A DNA stretch of 64,000 bases from Plutella xylostella (Eukaryota; Arthropoda; Insecta; Lepidoptera; Plutellidae). The stretch is from NCBI RefSeq assembly GCF_932276165.1, contig NC_063995.1:12214001-12278000 (forward strand). The letters are read 5' to 3'. Position numbers and translations under genes: made by a program. The notes beneath the pieces are model-generated. The model had not been told where the DNA came from. It was given only the letters and a program-made list of their open reading frames with translations, and searched no databases. Below, piece by piece: positions 42,865 through 54,900 of the stretch; positions within the stretch are counted from its first letter, which is position 1; every line of letters starts with the position of its first letter.

Positions 42865-43600
42865 CGCAAAATGAACCCTATGAAAATACCTAACATCGCA
42901 TAATGCACCTTTCTCAAAATGCACCCGTCGCATCGTTTACAAAATTCCACCACCAAAATTACTTAACTTTTTTAGGACATTTAATTTAGAATTTAATAAA
43001 AATATTCAAGTTTTTTGTTGATTATTCTTATGAGGAGTCTTTTCCGTAATTGTTATTCCGTTTTGTTATTGTCACTGGAGCTCTGTCATCGCTCGCGAAG
43101 TACTATCGTATTGAATAAGTTGTTGCGTATAATCTGATCGATCTATATTTGTAATTAATGTGATAATAATATTAATTGATATTTCCGTTTAGGCCGTGGT
43201 CATAGTATTCTCATTTGCAATCGCATTGTCACAGGTACCTATGTTTTCGTAATAATTTCGAAACTTTTATATTTACAATATTTTTGAATTATACATAGTA
43301 CTTTTAAATGTTTGTTGCGTGTTGCACAAGCTTGACCCTAGGAGCAGGCGAAGCGCAGTCCGACAGACTCAGATGTCGTGAGGTCAGTTGCACACTCAGA
43401 CACTCAACATTGCTTCAACGGTGCCTATATGCAATACGGAATACATTAAAAAGATGTGCTGATTGATACTTGTTGCAATCTGCCTAATAAATAATAAAAA
43501 TATGAGATAATTATGTTCAGTTGTTGTTTACGTACGAATCATTAGTAGGTACTTATTGACTGAAAAACATTTTACAATATAATTATAACGGAGAGCAGAA
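42865..43600. other. AT-rich non-coding stretch
   Basis: No gene or recognisable repeat apart from short AT-rich tracts. Confidence 0.5.
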
Positions 43601-43644
43601 GTAAGTGGAGACCGAGTGGGACAGTGCGGGGGCGGCGGGGCTGA

Positions 43645-43795
43645 CCTGCTGCGGGCCGGTGCGCGCGGCGGGGGCTCGCGGCCGACTGCCGCCCCCGCCC
43701 CGCGCCCCCGCGCCCCCGCGCCGCCGCCCCCGCGCCTGCGCGCCCCGTCGGCCCGGGCGGCAGACTCACTGGCTGTAAACATTGAGCCGACCCGA
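43645..43795 (-). other. GC-rich block, possible 5' exon of the cyclase gene
   Basis: The minus strand has an open GC-rich frame beginning at ATG (about 43780, MFTASESAARADGA) and ends at CAGCAG then GTCAGC, a plausible donor. It lies about 2 kb upstream of the cyclase signal-peptide exon, which has its own ATG, so this would most simply be a 5' UTR exon or promoter. Unproven. Confidence 0.3.
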
Positions 43796-43799
43796 TTTG

Positions 43800-44640
43800 T
43801 TTTTCTGCCAGCACTTTGACGTGCCTTCAGACGTTAATAACCACCACGCATTAGTGATCCGCTTCGATGAATCTCTACGGACGGATTACTTAATACAACC
43901 TTGTCTTCATGGTTCTGAAACTTAAATTGAAAAATAGCGGAACCCGTATAGGATCACTTTGTCATACGGCTGTCTGTAATACCTTTTAACTCTGAAAAGC
44001 ATGAATATAATTATCGAGTTGAAATTTTAATCAATTACCAGCAGGGCATGCAATACCGGAATTATTTTATTTTTGAGTTCCAGTATTAGACTTCCTTTGT
44101 AGGGTTCCATAGTCGACTAGGTTAGTTAGTTCAAAGTTAAATGTTTTTATTCATCGTAAAAATATAAAATTTTCTGATGAACGTAAATTTTTACAAACTA
44201 CTCTCTAGGAACCCTTAGAGACCCCGCAGACTGCAGACTTTTAGTCGGCCAATAGTTTGGTCGGGCTCTTAATCAGTATGGAGATGTATGGTAGTGTAGA
44301 ACTTAACTAACTTAACTATAATTTGTGGATGTGCAAATAAACTGTGTTTAATAATTTACCAAGGGAGTTATTATTTCAACAACACACCACATACCACACG
44401 CACATTCAACGATTATGTATCGGCCGATAAAAAAGTTGGATGGGATTCTAAAACTATTTAGTTTGAAGGTAGGCCGATTATTTAATCGGCCAACTATCGG
44501 CCGATGGCTAGATCAGTATGGCGCTGGTCCGCGCGCGTACACTACCCGATTGTTAGTCGGCCGACTCGGCCGATAGTTATAATGAGGCATTTTCATGACA
44601 CTTTAAAAGTTCCAAAATAGTCTTAAAAAAATAAGTTAAC
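43800..44640. repeat. Repeat-rich non-coding DNA with CGGCCGA motifs
   Basis: TAGTCGGCC(G/A)A, its complement TCGGCCGATAGT and related palindromes occur at 44245, 44420, 44470-44510 and 44555-44580. CAGTATGG recurs after several of them (44274, 44514). This looks like MITE ends of a family with CGGCCG palindromic termini. A GCGGAACCCGTATAGGATC/TAGGGTTCCATAGTC pair lies at 43938 and 44100. Confidence 0.5.
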
Positions 44641-44672
44641 ACTCAATTTTATCCTAATCCTAATCCTAACTA

Positions 44673-45063
44673 AGAAGCGTCCGTAGTCGAGCAGGCCTCA
44701 GTGATCGTAACTGATCGCTTAGGTTAAGCAACAACTGACACGGTCAGCCATTGGATGGGTGACCAATTTCAAGTGGTGCTTTTCTGGACGCTTCCGTGCT
44801 TCGGACGGCACGTTAAGCCGTGGGTCCCGGTTGCTGCTTCGACAGCAGTCGTTAAGCCTAGTCAGAGGCCTTCGGGCGGCTTGAAAACATCTGACAGTCG
44901 GGTTGCCCACTTACCCGACAACTCTCTCAGCACAAGCTTGCTTGTGTTGGGGTCCACCAACCCGCACTTGGCCAGCGTGGTGGACTAGGCCTTAACCCTT
45001 CCTTCATTGGAAGGAGACCCGTGCCCCAGCAGTGGGGACGTAATGGGTCGTGGTCGTGATGTG
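44673..45063 (+). mobile_element. 5S rRNA-derived SINE, copy 2 (11-bp TSD)
   Basis: AATCCTAACTA flanks it (44662-44672, 45064-45074). Same family as 29566-29967: GCGTCCGTAGTCGAGCAGGC, GCCATTGGATGGGTGACC, GGACGGCACGTTAAGCCGTG and CCCCAGCAGTGGGGACGTAA. Inserted in the ATTATAAATGCGAAAGT repeat. Confidence 0.85.
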
Positions 45064-45322
45064 AATCCTAACTATATAATATTATAAATGCGAAAGTAAC
45101 TGTGTCTGTCTGTCTGTTACTCTTTCCGTCGTTTGAGTCCGAACTAATCAGTCGCCTCCTGTTACTCGAGTCAAAGTGCGCGTACAGACACCGTGAACTT
45201 TCTAGTGTCTCGTCGGAGAAACCAGTTCGCATTGCAAACGCGCGTGGTCTGTACATACACGAACCGTCTGGCTGCGACAGAGTAAGTTACTGCCACAACA
45301 AACAGTACCTATCTGATAGAAA

Positions 45323-46202
45323 ATGTTGAGGACTCCTTCAAAGGCTGAAATGGAGCATGCTTCATCGGTGCCGAATTTAACAGATGTATCAGTTGTATCG
45401 GCGAAGCAAGGCGAGATTTTTCATAAAAGAAAAAGGCGTGATTCAAGAGAAGAAATGACACAGGAACTACAGATATTTAAAACGGAGATATTGGGCATGT
45501 TAAACTCATGGAAAGAAGAACAAGCTCCTATAATAAAAAATATCCAGAAAGACTTATCGGAGGTAAAGGCACAAAACGTATCAATAATTAAAAAATACGA
45601 GGATTTAGAGAAATCGATCAAATTCTTCTCAGCCGAATACGATGACCTGAAAATAAAAGTTGAAAAATTGGAGAAAAGGTAATATTCTGCTAATTGAGAA
45701 TCTGGAATCAAAGTTTGAAGAAGTTCAGAGACACATCGGCTGCAAGAAAATTGAAATTAGAAATCTTCCCGAGATACCGACCGAAAACCTAATGCAAATT
45801 ACTGAGAAACTGCATGGAGAGATAGGATGTGAATATGGTCCCACAACTATTTGCAATGTTTTTCGTGTTCCTGCCAGAGGTGGTAAGATACGGCCAATAA
45901 TTGCAGAGTTTGCATCTAGTAAACAACGCGACAACTTCATTAAATGTTGGAAAAAGGCGATGGGTGGAAGCAAGCCAATTGCGTCATCGCTGTCAGGACA
46001 CAACAAAATATATGTATCTGAATACCTAACACCGCTGGCTAAAAAACTGTTCTTCCATGGCAGGGAACTAACTAAACAAAAAATCTTCAAGTTCTGCTGG
46101 ACAAACCACGGCCGAGTCTTTCTACGTAAAGAAGAAGGATCACCGTATATTTGCCTGAAAAGTGAATTGCAACTTCGAGAGATTACCGAAACCCAAGAAT
46201 GA
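45323..46202 (+). pseudogene. LINE ORF1 (RNA-binding, coiled coil), frameshifted
   Basis: Two overlapping frames, 45323-45682 and 45660-46202. The first is charged and helical (DSREEMTQELQIFKTEILGM, VEKLEKR), a coiled coil. The second continues LLIENLESKFEEVQRHIG, then a basic globular part (FRVPARGGKIRPIIAEFAS) and KKLFFHGRELTKQK, resembling the esterase-less RRM-type ORF1 of CR1-like elements. A one-base shift near 45675 separates them. There is no CCHC knuckle. Confidence 0.7.
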
Positions 46203-46468
46203 CTAGCTAAGTTAATTCTACTTTTATATTACTCTTTCCAAATACAGTATTATCTATTGCTTTCATGTATCTTCATATTACTATCTTATCATGCTAAAAC
46301 ACATCTCATTGCAACAAACACAGCGCAAACACACAACACAATACTAATAACACACTACACAACACTATATACCTACATATTAATACTACACTCCTATAAA
46401 ATACATACCTACATCACAACTAAACTACTCTGTAATACAAAACAGCAGAACTGCTCGACCTTACGCTG

Positions 46469-47896
46469 GTGTCTATGATTACACCTCGCAGAGTGGAGAC
46501 CGCTACTTACCAAAACACGTCCGCCTTTGTTTGCCAGCTAAATCAGCTGGTAAAATTGTGTCTACCCCCATGCTGCAATATTGGAATAAATTTATCTATA
46601 GTGAATAATTTACTTGAAATAAGTACCGAACTTGACGACAACATTTCATTGAGCCACTATGTGAATTCCGTCGATGAGGTGAAACAATTTACGTGTAATA
46701 ATTCACAAAAAATAAATATATTTATGCAAAATATACGTAGTGTAAGATGTTCACGCAATTTCGATTCACTGTTACTCGTTCTATCACGACTTAACTTTAC
46801 CCCAGACCTAATAGTTCTTACGGAATGTTGGTTGGTAGAAGATATGATCCCTATACAGCTAGATGGATATAAGTTTAATTGCTCGAAAAAATACTTAAAC
46901 CAAAATGATGGCATTATAATATACTCTAAGATACAGCTGAATATTACGATACAGGAACCGGATTTTTTAGATGCCAGTTGTTTAATGGTGAACATTGAGA
47001 ACATAATTACATTAATATCTATATACAGATCTCCATCTATGTACAATATTGATAATTTTTTAACTTCATTGGATAGTGTTATCTCAAATACAAAGTCAAC
47101 ACACACTATAATTCTGGGTGACATTAATATTGATATTAAGCCATTCAATAAAGACAGTCGTTCTGACTCCTACCTAAATTTAATAACTATGCATGGATTC
47201 TACCCTACACATACTTATCCAACACACGAAAACAATTGCATCGACCACACTCTGATTAAATCACAATGTAAACCCGAAACAATTGTTTGTTCATTAAAAA
47301 TTACTGATCATGACAGTGTTATACTAACGTTGGATTGTAGGCTACAAAATAATGTAAGAAATATGAAAAAATATATGAAGCGAGTTGATTACGATAAATT
47401 GTATGCTATTCTCAGTGGCGAAGAATGGACTAATGTAGTATGCGAGGATAACATAGATATTGCAACTATTAATTTTATACAAAAAATAACTGACACCGTC
47501 GATAGCTGTACTGTTACTGTGAATATCCCGCATAGGAAACAGTTCCAACAACCGTGGATTACACCCAATCTCCTCAGATGTATTTGAAAACGAGATAGAT
47601 TGCACCAAAAATGTAAAAAAAGACCTAAAGACAATGCTCTAAAGCAAACTTATTATAACTACCGTAATTACTGCAACAACTTACTACAAAATCTAAAAAA
47701 CACTTATAATAGCGAAAAACTTGTATCAAACAGTAGTAATCCAAAAAAACAATGGAGTATCATAAAAAATATATGTCATATCACTGAGAATAAAAGTAGC
47801 AGTAATAAGCTGCTGTACCTTAACAAAGAGTCTAAAAAAGATTCATTAAACTTAATAAATAATTACTTTACCTCTGTAGCCTTCTGTAGGACGTAA
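46469..47896 (+). pseudogene. LINE ORF2 endonuclease part
   Basis: Apurinic-type endonuclease signs: NIFMQNIRSVRCSRNFDSLL, PDLIVLTECWL, ILGDINIDIKPF, NNCIDHTLI, TDHDSVILTLD. A TGA at about 47585 interrupts the frame, which continues to 47896. Confidence 0.82.
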
Positions 47897-48148
47897 TCTG
47901 GCCAACTCCCTACTACAAAAAAATCATCAAACGGAGCAGCGTTTAGCAGAAGTTTGTAAAGGTGAGGCCGTTTTGCAGTCATTCTTTTTAAGACCGACCA
48001 ACTCATATGAAATTGCGAAACTTATAGATAACCTTAAAACTGATAGTTCCTCGGGGTGGGATAACATAACGCCTGAAATACTAAAACACTAATTTTAAAA
48101 CCACTTGAGTATATCTTCAACCTCAGTATTAAAAATGGCAGCGTCCCG

Positions 48149-49578
48149 ATGGCCCTAAAAAAGTCTTGCATATGTCCCATACACAAAGGCGGCGATCCTG
48201 AGGAAGTATCTAACTATAGACCCATCTCTTTACTGAGTGTCATAGCCAAACTCCTAGAAAAGATAATTAATTCACGTTTAGTCAGTTACTTGGAAAAAAA
48301 TCAAATTTTGCCTGACAATCAGTACGGTTTTCGAGCTGGAAGATCCACGGAGGACGCCGTGAACTACTTGGTAAACCACATAGCTGAGAGCATGGATAAA
48401 AAACAGAAGTGCATTGGCGTCTTTCTTGATTTAGCCAAGGCGTTCGATACTGTTTCAATACCAATACTTTTAAGTAAATTAAATCATATAGGTGTAAGAG
48501 GTTTACCATGGGCATGGTTCAAAAGTTACCTCTCAGACAGAAGACAGTATGTTAAAATTTTCGAGGATGTAACAAAAAGTGAATGCTCAGCTATTAATTT
48601 TGGTGTCCCCCAGGGCAGTGTCCTGGGGCCAACACTATTTTTAATTTACATTAGCACCCTTGGAAAACTCCATCTGGAGAACACTAAAATATTTACATTT
48701 GCTGACGATACAGCTATTGTCTTTAATGGCAATACTTGGAAAGATGCGTACCAGAAAGCTGAAAAAGGGATGGCAGAGGTAGCTGACTGGCTAAATAGCA
48801 ACTTATTAACCCTAAATGTTGGTAAAACAAAATTTCTTGGTTTTCATATCACAAAAAAAACAGAACCAATACAAGACCATCTAACCATACATACCTGTGG
48901 TAAATACGCTAATCCCCCCAACATCAACCCGGATGCCTGTGATTGTACGTCCATCGAACGGACAGACAAAATAAAATATCTTGGAGTGATGTTGGACCAA
49001 AAATTGTCTTGGAAACCCCATATTGAGGTACTCTCAAAAAGGGTGCGTAGCGTACACTGATGTATACCTTTAGGTGTCTTCGGAAGGTTGCCACACGAGA
49101 CTTACTAAAATCAATATACCTTGCCCTATGTCAGTCAGTTGTGTCTTATTGCATAATAGCATGGGGCGGGGCCCCAAAAACCACCCTTATATCACTAGAA
49201 AGAGCACAAAGAGCTGTAATCAAAGTGATGTATTGCAAAAGATTCCGTTTTCCAACAACACAACTCTATGAAGAGACGAAACTTTTAACAGTAAGGCAAC
49301 AATTTCTCAAATCTCTTATATTATACTTTCATCGGAAATCTCTTCAAACTATTTACTCTAAAGAAAATGCAAGATTGAAGAAGTGGCTAACACCTAAAAC
49401 AAATACAGAATTTTACAAGCGTTTCTACAACTTTCTGGCTCCTTTTGTCTATACTAAAGTGGAGCAATCTCATTGCATATTTAAAAAAACACGCTTTGTG
49501 TGTAAAAAAATTATTAACTCCTGGTTACTCACACTTAATTACGACGACACTGAAAAAGTCATTAAAGTAAATAAATAA
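48149..49578 (+). pseudogene. LINE ORF2 reverse transcriptase part
   Basis: CPIHKGGDPEEVSNYRPISL, QYGFRAGRSTEDAV, VFLDLAKAFDTVSIPILLSK, NFGVPQGSVLGPTLF and FADDTAIVFNG (active site). A frameshift near 49060 separates the C-terminal part (49060-49578: LALCQSVVSYCIIAWGG, LERAQRAVIKVMY). No RNase H. Upstream, 47900-48090 is RT N-terminal sequence in another frame (SSGWDNITPEIL). Confidence 0.85.
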
Positions 49579-49698
49579 ATAATTTGCTGTTTTCAACAAT
49601 ATGTAAGTATATAATATGCCCACTTAGTGATACCTTAATTATGGTCCCTCGATCCCAAGACTTACTCGCAGGGCTAAGTGGGCTCTAATGTGAAAACA

Positions 49699-49721
49699 TA
49701 CACACACACACACACACACAA

Positions 49722-49820
<99 letters not shown>

Positions 49821-49832
49821 CACACAAACATA
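49699..49832. repeat. (CA)n microsatellite in the LINE 3' UTR
   Basis: A nearly pure ACACAC tract, continued by imperfect CA-rich units to about 49890. It probably expanded after insertion. Confidence 0.9.
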
Positions 49833-50264
49833 CACACACCTGACACACATACACACAGCTCACACAAATACACACAGCTCACACACAACACTCACTATCA
49901 AACATGATTTGGTTTTTATTTTTTTAACTTTTTATATTCTACTTTCATAAAATGTACCTACAAAGTTAAATGTTCAATAACTGTTTTTTTTTTTAATTTA
50001 TTAATTAAGTATGTACCTACCAGATGTAATCTCATCAGATCTAAAGTATATCCCTAATTAGCAAGTAAGCATTTAACTTTTGTAATTTATATATGCTTCT
50101 AATAGGCACTTTTAAATTAGATAAATAATCAACGACGGGTCCTGGTCCTCATAGCACAGGGAATCCTAGTTTGAGGACCAAGGTTTCAACAATATGTATG
50201 TGTCTTTGTTGGTTTTCAAATAAACGAATTTTTATTTATTTATTTATTTATTTATTACTCTTTC

Positions 50265-50406
50265 ACGCCAAAACTACTGAACGGATTTGAATGAAATTTG
50301 GTATACATATGGTCTAGACCCTGAGAAAGAACATAGGCTACTTTTTATCCCGGAATTCCCACGGGAAAACTTTTTAATGCGAAGCGAAGCTCGCGGGAAC
50401 AGCTAG
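50265..50406 (+). repeat. 'ATTATAAATGCGAAAGT' repeat copy 2, right part
   Basis: ACGCCAAAACTACTGAACGG to GCGGGAACAGCTAGT. It matches 34900-35046 and is separated from its left part by the LINE. Confidence 0.75.
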
Positions 50407-50776
50407 TGCATAATATAACAGCCATGAAGTAGTACATCCATTGGGTTTTGTACTGGCTGAAAGAACTCGAATCCATGCCAGCCATTAAAAAAATGCACTG
50501 CTGTTGAGTATGCCAGTATCATGCCAGTATGCAGTTTTAGCGCCATCTATAATTTTCTGTGGTTGTTGTCTATGCTTGAAAATCTCCCATTGCTCCCGAG
50601 TTTTGGCGCGGGACCGTCATTATGCGACCGCACACTTCAAAATATGTTCACTAATTGAGCGATTCAGTCAGAGCAATCGGCCGACTGCTGTGAACAGTCT
50701 GCGCACTCACTACCAACTCAACTATTTAGTTGGTCCAGTGTGCGCGCTAGCAACTTTTACATCCGGTGTAGGTGAT
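50407..50776. other. Non-coding flank of the satellite
   Basis: No gene or repeat recognised between the repeat end and the GTCAAT array. Confidence 0.5.
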
Positions 50777-51184
50777 GTCAATGTCAATGTCAATGTCAAT
50801 GTCAATGTCAATGTCAATGTCAATGTCAATGTCAATGTCAATGTCAATGTCAATGTCAATGTCAATGTCAATGTCAATGTCAATGTCAATGTCAATGTCA
50901 ATGTCAATGTCAATGTCAATGTCAATGTCAATGTCAATGTCAATGTCAATGTCAATGTCAATGTCAATGTCAATGTCAATGTCAATGTCAATGTCAATGT
51001 CAATGTCAATGTCAATGTCAATGTCAATGTCAATGTCAATGTCAATGTCAATGTCAATGTCAATGTCAATGTCAATGTCAATGTCAATGTCAATGTCAAT
51101 GTCAATATCAATGTCAATGTCAATGTCAATGTCAATGTCAATGTCAATGTCAATGTCAATGTCAATGTCAATGTCAATGTCAAT
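50777..51184 (+). repeat. (GTCAAT)n satellite, about 68 units
   Basis: A near-perfect 6-bp tandem with a single visible variant (ATCAAT near 51107). Long open frames across it on both strands are artefacts of the period. Confidence 0.97.
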
Positions 51185-51315
51185 GTCAAAGACAAAGACA
51201 AAGTCAAAGTAAAAGCCAAAGTCAAAGACGAAGACAAAGTCAAAGTCAAAGTCAAAGTCAAAGTCAAAGTCAAAGTAAAAGTTAAAGTCAAAGACAAAAA
51301 CAAAGTCAAAGTAAG
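51185..51315 (+). repeat. Degenerate (GTCAAA/GACAAA/GTAAAA)n transition
   Basis: The same 6-bp phase with a T-to-A change and further variants, running into GTAAGGTAGTTAGG. Confidence 0.9.
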
Positions 51316-51394
51316 GTAGTTAGGTTAGGTAAGGTTAGGTTAGGTTAGGTTAGGTTAGGTTAGGTTAGGTTAGGTTAGGTTAGGTTAGGTTAGG
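51316..51394 (+). repeat. (TTAGG)n telomere-type repeat, proximal block
   Basis: About 15 units with TAAGG/GTTAGG irregularities at the left edge and uniform TTAGG after. It ends at the poly(T) that marks the 3' end of the next retrotransposon. Confidence 0.95.
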
Positions 51395-51420
51395 TTTTTT
51401 TTTTTTTTTTTTTTTCCGTA

Positions 51421-51499
51421 GGGAGGGGAAATCCTAATGGACACCTGACAGCCCGTACTGTCAGGTAGTGTCGGACTCTCACCGACTAAAACCCCTCCC
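51421..51499 (-). promoter_or_regulatory. 3' UTR three-way-junction RNA motif, LINE 1
   Basis: Sense strand: outer stem GGGAGGGG/CCCCTCCC (51499-51492 with 51428-51421), first hairpin GTCGG-TGAGAGT-CCGAC, second hairpin CCTGACAG-TACGGG-CTGTCAGG. It lies directly before the poly(A). It is probably the site at which the element's RT recognises its RNA, as 3' UTR structures do in R1/SART-type elements. Confidence 0.65.
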
Positions 51500-51930
51500 T
51501 TTCCAGTCACCCCTGACATAATCAGGGACTTTGTACAGCTATAGTCTTAATTTATCTTAATTCTACTTAAATACTACGTCGGGTAATCGAGCTACATTTT
51601 TCAGTACCTTTTTGCTTTTCTTTTTATATTATTTAGTAATATATATATATTTTTTTTTCTTTTACTGTTTTCATTATTTTTTATTATTGTTTTTTTTTTG
51701 CCTTTTGTTTTTTATCTTTCTTACTTTAACTTATATACTATTAATTATTATTTACATCTTATTTCTAATATTATGCCAACACTTAATATTATTTCATATT
51801 ATTATCTAATTCTAATAGTACTTAATTTATGTTTAGGTTTCTTATCAACTACTTATACAGTTTTTAAACTAATGGTTATTTTATCCTATCTATGCAGAAT
51901 ATATGGCTTAGCATATATTTGCATAATAGC

Positions 51931-54900
51931 TTACTTATTTCTAGCTATAACTTTATTTGCTATATTTATACAATATTCTAAGAAAGCCTGACGTACTTCC
52001 TTGTTCATTATTATATGTTTGGCGTTTTCTGCACTCAGAGTTACACCTGCCCTTTGCTCTAGTTCGTATCTCGAGAACCCGTACACGGGACAGTCAAATA
52101 GCAGATGCGGTATGCTTTCTACCTGTTGTGGGTCACAGGTACATGATGGGCTCTCCTTGCACTTGAATCTATTCAAGTACTCAGAGAATCCACCATGTCC
52201 TGTCATAACCTGGGTTAGTACATTGTTAATTTCAATTTTACGGACTGTCCTGTATGCATCTATTGCGTCTGGGAAGAATATCTTGGTGATCGATGCAGTT
52301 GTACCTGACTTGTACCTCCGGTTCCATTCGGCAAGCGAGTCCATGCGGATTTTTCGCTTGACGAATGAGACCGGGCACTGTTCGTAGTGGGGTTTGCGTT
52401 TCAGGGTTTTGGCAGCCTCTTTGGCTAACTTGTCAGCTGCTTCGTTTCCCTCCAGCCCTGCATGTGCTTTAATCCAGAATAAGTTCACTGTCTTATTCTG
52501 AGATTTGCAACGGCTCAGGTTGCTTCTTGCTTCAGTTGCTAGAGGGTGACGAGTATTGTGGTTGACAATAGTCTCCAGAGCTGACCTCGAGTCACTGAAT
52601 ATGCCGAAGCTCGTCTCCTGACGGTCCAAAATCACCCTCGTAGCCTTGCATATGGCCAGTAGTTCGGCCTGGTAGACCGTGCAGTAGGGAGACAGTTTCA
52701 ATTTGATGGCCTTGAATTGGGCTTCGTTATTCCATAAGGATAACGCTGCTCCAACCTTGCCATCAATTTTGCTGCCGTCCGTATAAATTTTTACTGCTTG
52801 GCAGTTGTGGGCCTCCACCTGTTGCTGGTCCACCAGGTTAATGAACTCCAGTTCCATATGTTCAGCTGGATGGGGAGTCTCCGCATACGCAGTGACTAGT
52901 TCGACGTCCCCTTCACCGTGACTCTGCTCTGGGTCTGTGCCTCTCCTAGCCTCGTAAAGAGCTGCTGCTTCCTGTATGCGAATATCTAGGGGCAGTATGC
53001 CAGCCAGTAGGAGTGCGGAGTTTAGGGACACGGTCCGGTATGCTTTTGTCAGCTTTTGTGCAAACCCTCTTTGTACTGCATTCAGGTGCTTCTGTATTCC
53101 CAGTTTCTTAGTCGCCGGTGCCCAAGCGCTTGCGGCATACATAATAATCGGCTCTACAGTAGCCGTGTAAATTAGTCGTATGACTTCCGGATGAAGGCCC
53201 CAGCTGACTTTGGCTGCTCTAGACAGCTGTTTATAGATGTTGAGGGCTTTTTTGCAGACCTCTGCCACATGACTATTGAACGTCAGTTTGTCGTCTATGG
53301 TTAGCCCAAGTATTTTGATCTCCTTGGAGAATTCTATATCCACACCCCCCATGCTCAGTGCTGGGGTGTCGTATTTAAGCTTATTTGTGATGATCATTGC
53401 CTTAGTCTTTTGTGCTGCAAAGTTCAGCTTATTATCCTGGCCCCATCTCTGCACATGGGCGAGGGCAGCATTTGCTTGACGCTGTATATCTAACGCTCTG
53501 TCTGCGTCAAACACCAAAACGACGTCGTCTGCGAAGGCCTGGCAGTAGTCGCCCCGACGGTCCAGTCCTTTTAGCAGTGGGTCCAGAAGAAGGTTCCACA
53601 GGGTCGGACCACCAATCGATCCTTGCACACATCCCTTATTTGTGCTCTTGGAGTATTCCTGACCGCCATACCTAACTTTGACCATCCTGTCGTTTAGGTA
53701 ACTGTACATAATCCTTTTTATGTTTGGCGGGCATTTCTCCTCAGACAGCCGAAATCTGATTGCGGGCCACCAGGCATTGTCAAAGGCTCCCTCTATATCC
53801 AGCGACACCATCACCACTAGCTTTTTCTCCTTGAGCTTTCCGCGTATATAGTTCACCAGGTCATAGAGGGAGTCCTCAGTGCTTTTTTGGGGCATAAAAC
53901 CGTACTGTCTTGGACTCGTTTTCGGGATAAGGTGCCATTTTAAACGACCGACGATGATTTTTTCTAAAATTTTTCCCATCACTGGCAACAATCCAATGGG
54001 CCTATAAGACTTGGGATTCTGGTAGTCATCTTTCCCTGGTTTGCGAAGGGCTACTACTGTGGCGATTTTCCAGATCTTAGGGAATAATCCCAAGGTGAGA
54101 CACTTGTTGGCCAGTGATAGGAAAAATTTAGGGTTCCTCAGGATGATTTCACTGCATATGTCAGCAGTCAGGCCGTCCTCTCCTGGTGCTTTCTTTGGGT
54201 TGAAGCTTTTTACCGCAGCAATCAGTTCAACCATAGTGAAGGGTGGGTCTAGTACTTGTCCCTCGATTGCTTCCTCCTGGCTTGCTAATAGTCTTATCCG
54301 CTGGTGCTCTGCGCTGTCAGTAGCTTCCAGATCAGCAGGGTAAAAAGTCTCAGCCAGAACCTGTGCAGAGTCTTTCAGATCAATGTCTTTCCCGTTTTGT
54401 ACAAGAGGAACATCTTCGTGTCTTTTGGTGGTCCGTCCTATAACCCTGTATATTCCCTCCCAGAGACCTTCCTTGTCCTGTTTCCCGCAGAAGTCTTTCC
54501 AACTGTCGATTTGTGCCTTTTTCGCTTCGGTTTCATATGTTTCCTTGGCTTGCAGGTATTCTTCCACTACTTTAGCTTTACGTACTGGAGCTGCACACTT
54601 AATCCTCCGTTTTTTAGTAACTGTGTCTTTTTTGAGTTTATCAAGTTGCTCGGACCACCACGGCATTTTAAATTTATTGTTCTGTTTGATTTTCGGTAGT
54701 TCATCCTGGCAACATTTTATTATTAAGCTATTAAAATTTTCAATAAGGTGTTCTAGATCTAATACGGTGTTGATGTTTGCTAAAGATTCTAAATTAATGT
54801 GGTTATCCGTTTTTAATTTCTCCAGTTTTTCGTAAAATTGTTCCCAATTAACGTCTTTGGTTTTGTATATTCTAGTCGTTCTTTTTACACTCTCTCCTTT

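Larger units (their letters stand above)
45127..50254 (+). mobile_element. Full-length but dead CR1/Jockey-type LINE (10-bp TSD)
   Basis: TTACTCTTTC occurs at 45117-45126 and 50255-50264, and the (TTTA)n tail precedes the second copy, so both ends are defined (5,128 bp). Order: 5' UTR, ORF1 (frameshifted), ORF2 with endonuclease and RT (one in-frame stop and several frameshifts), 3' UTR with a CA microsatellite. It split a copy of the ATTATAAATGCGAAAGT repeat, whose right part resumes at 50265-50406. Confidence 0.9.

Noticed and set aside
44680..44770. A 5S rRNA gene
   Set aside because: Only the internal promoter-like part resembles 5S; the rest is SINE sequence with TSDs.
49639..49950. Frames over the CA microsatellite
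   Set aside because: Dinucleotide repeat artefacts (TH/VC repeats).
50504..51319. 271-codon and 195-codon frames across the GTCAAT array
   Set aside because: A 6-bp tandem gives endless VN, SM or TL dipeptides in several frames; no protein evidence.
50777..51394. CRISPR-like regular repeats
   Set aside because: Simple tandem repeats without unique spacers; the host is a eukaryote.
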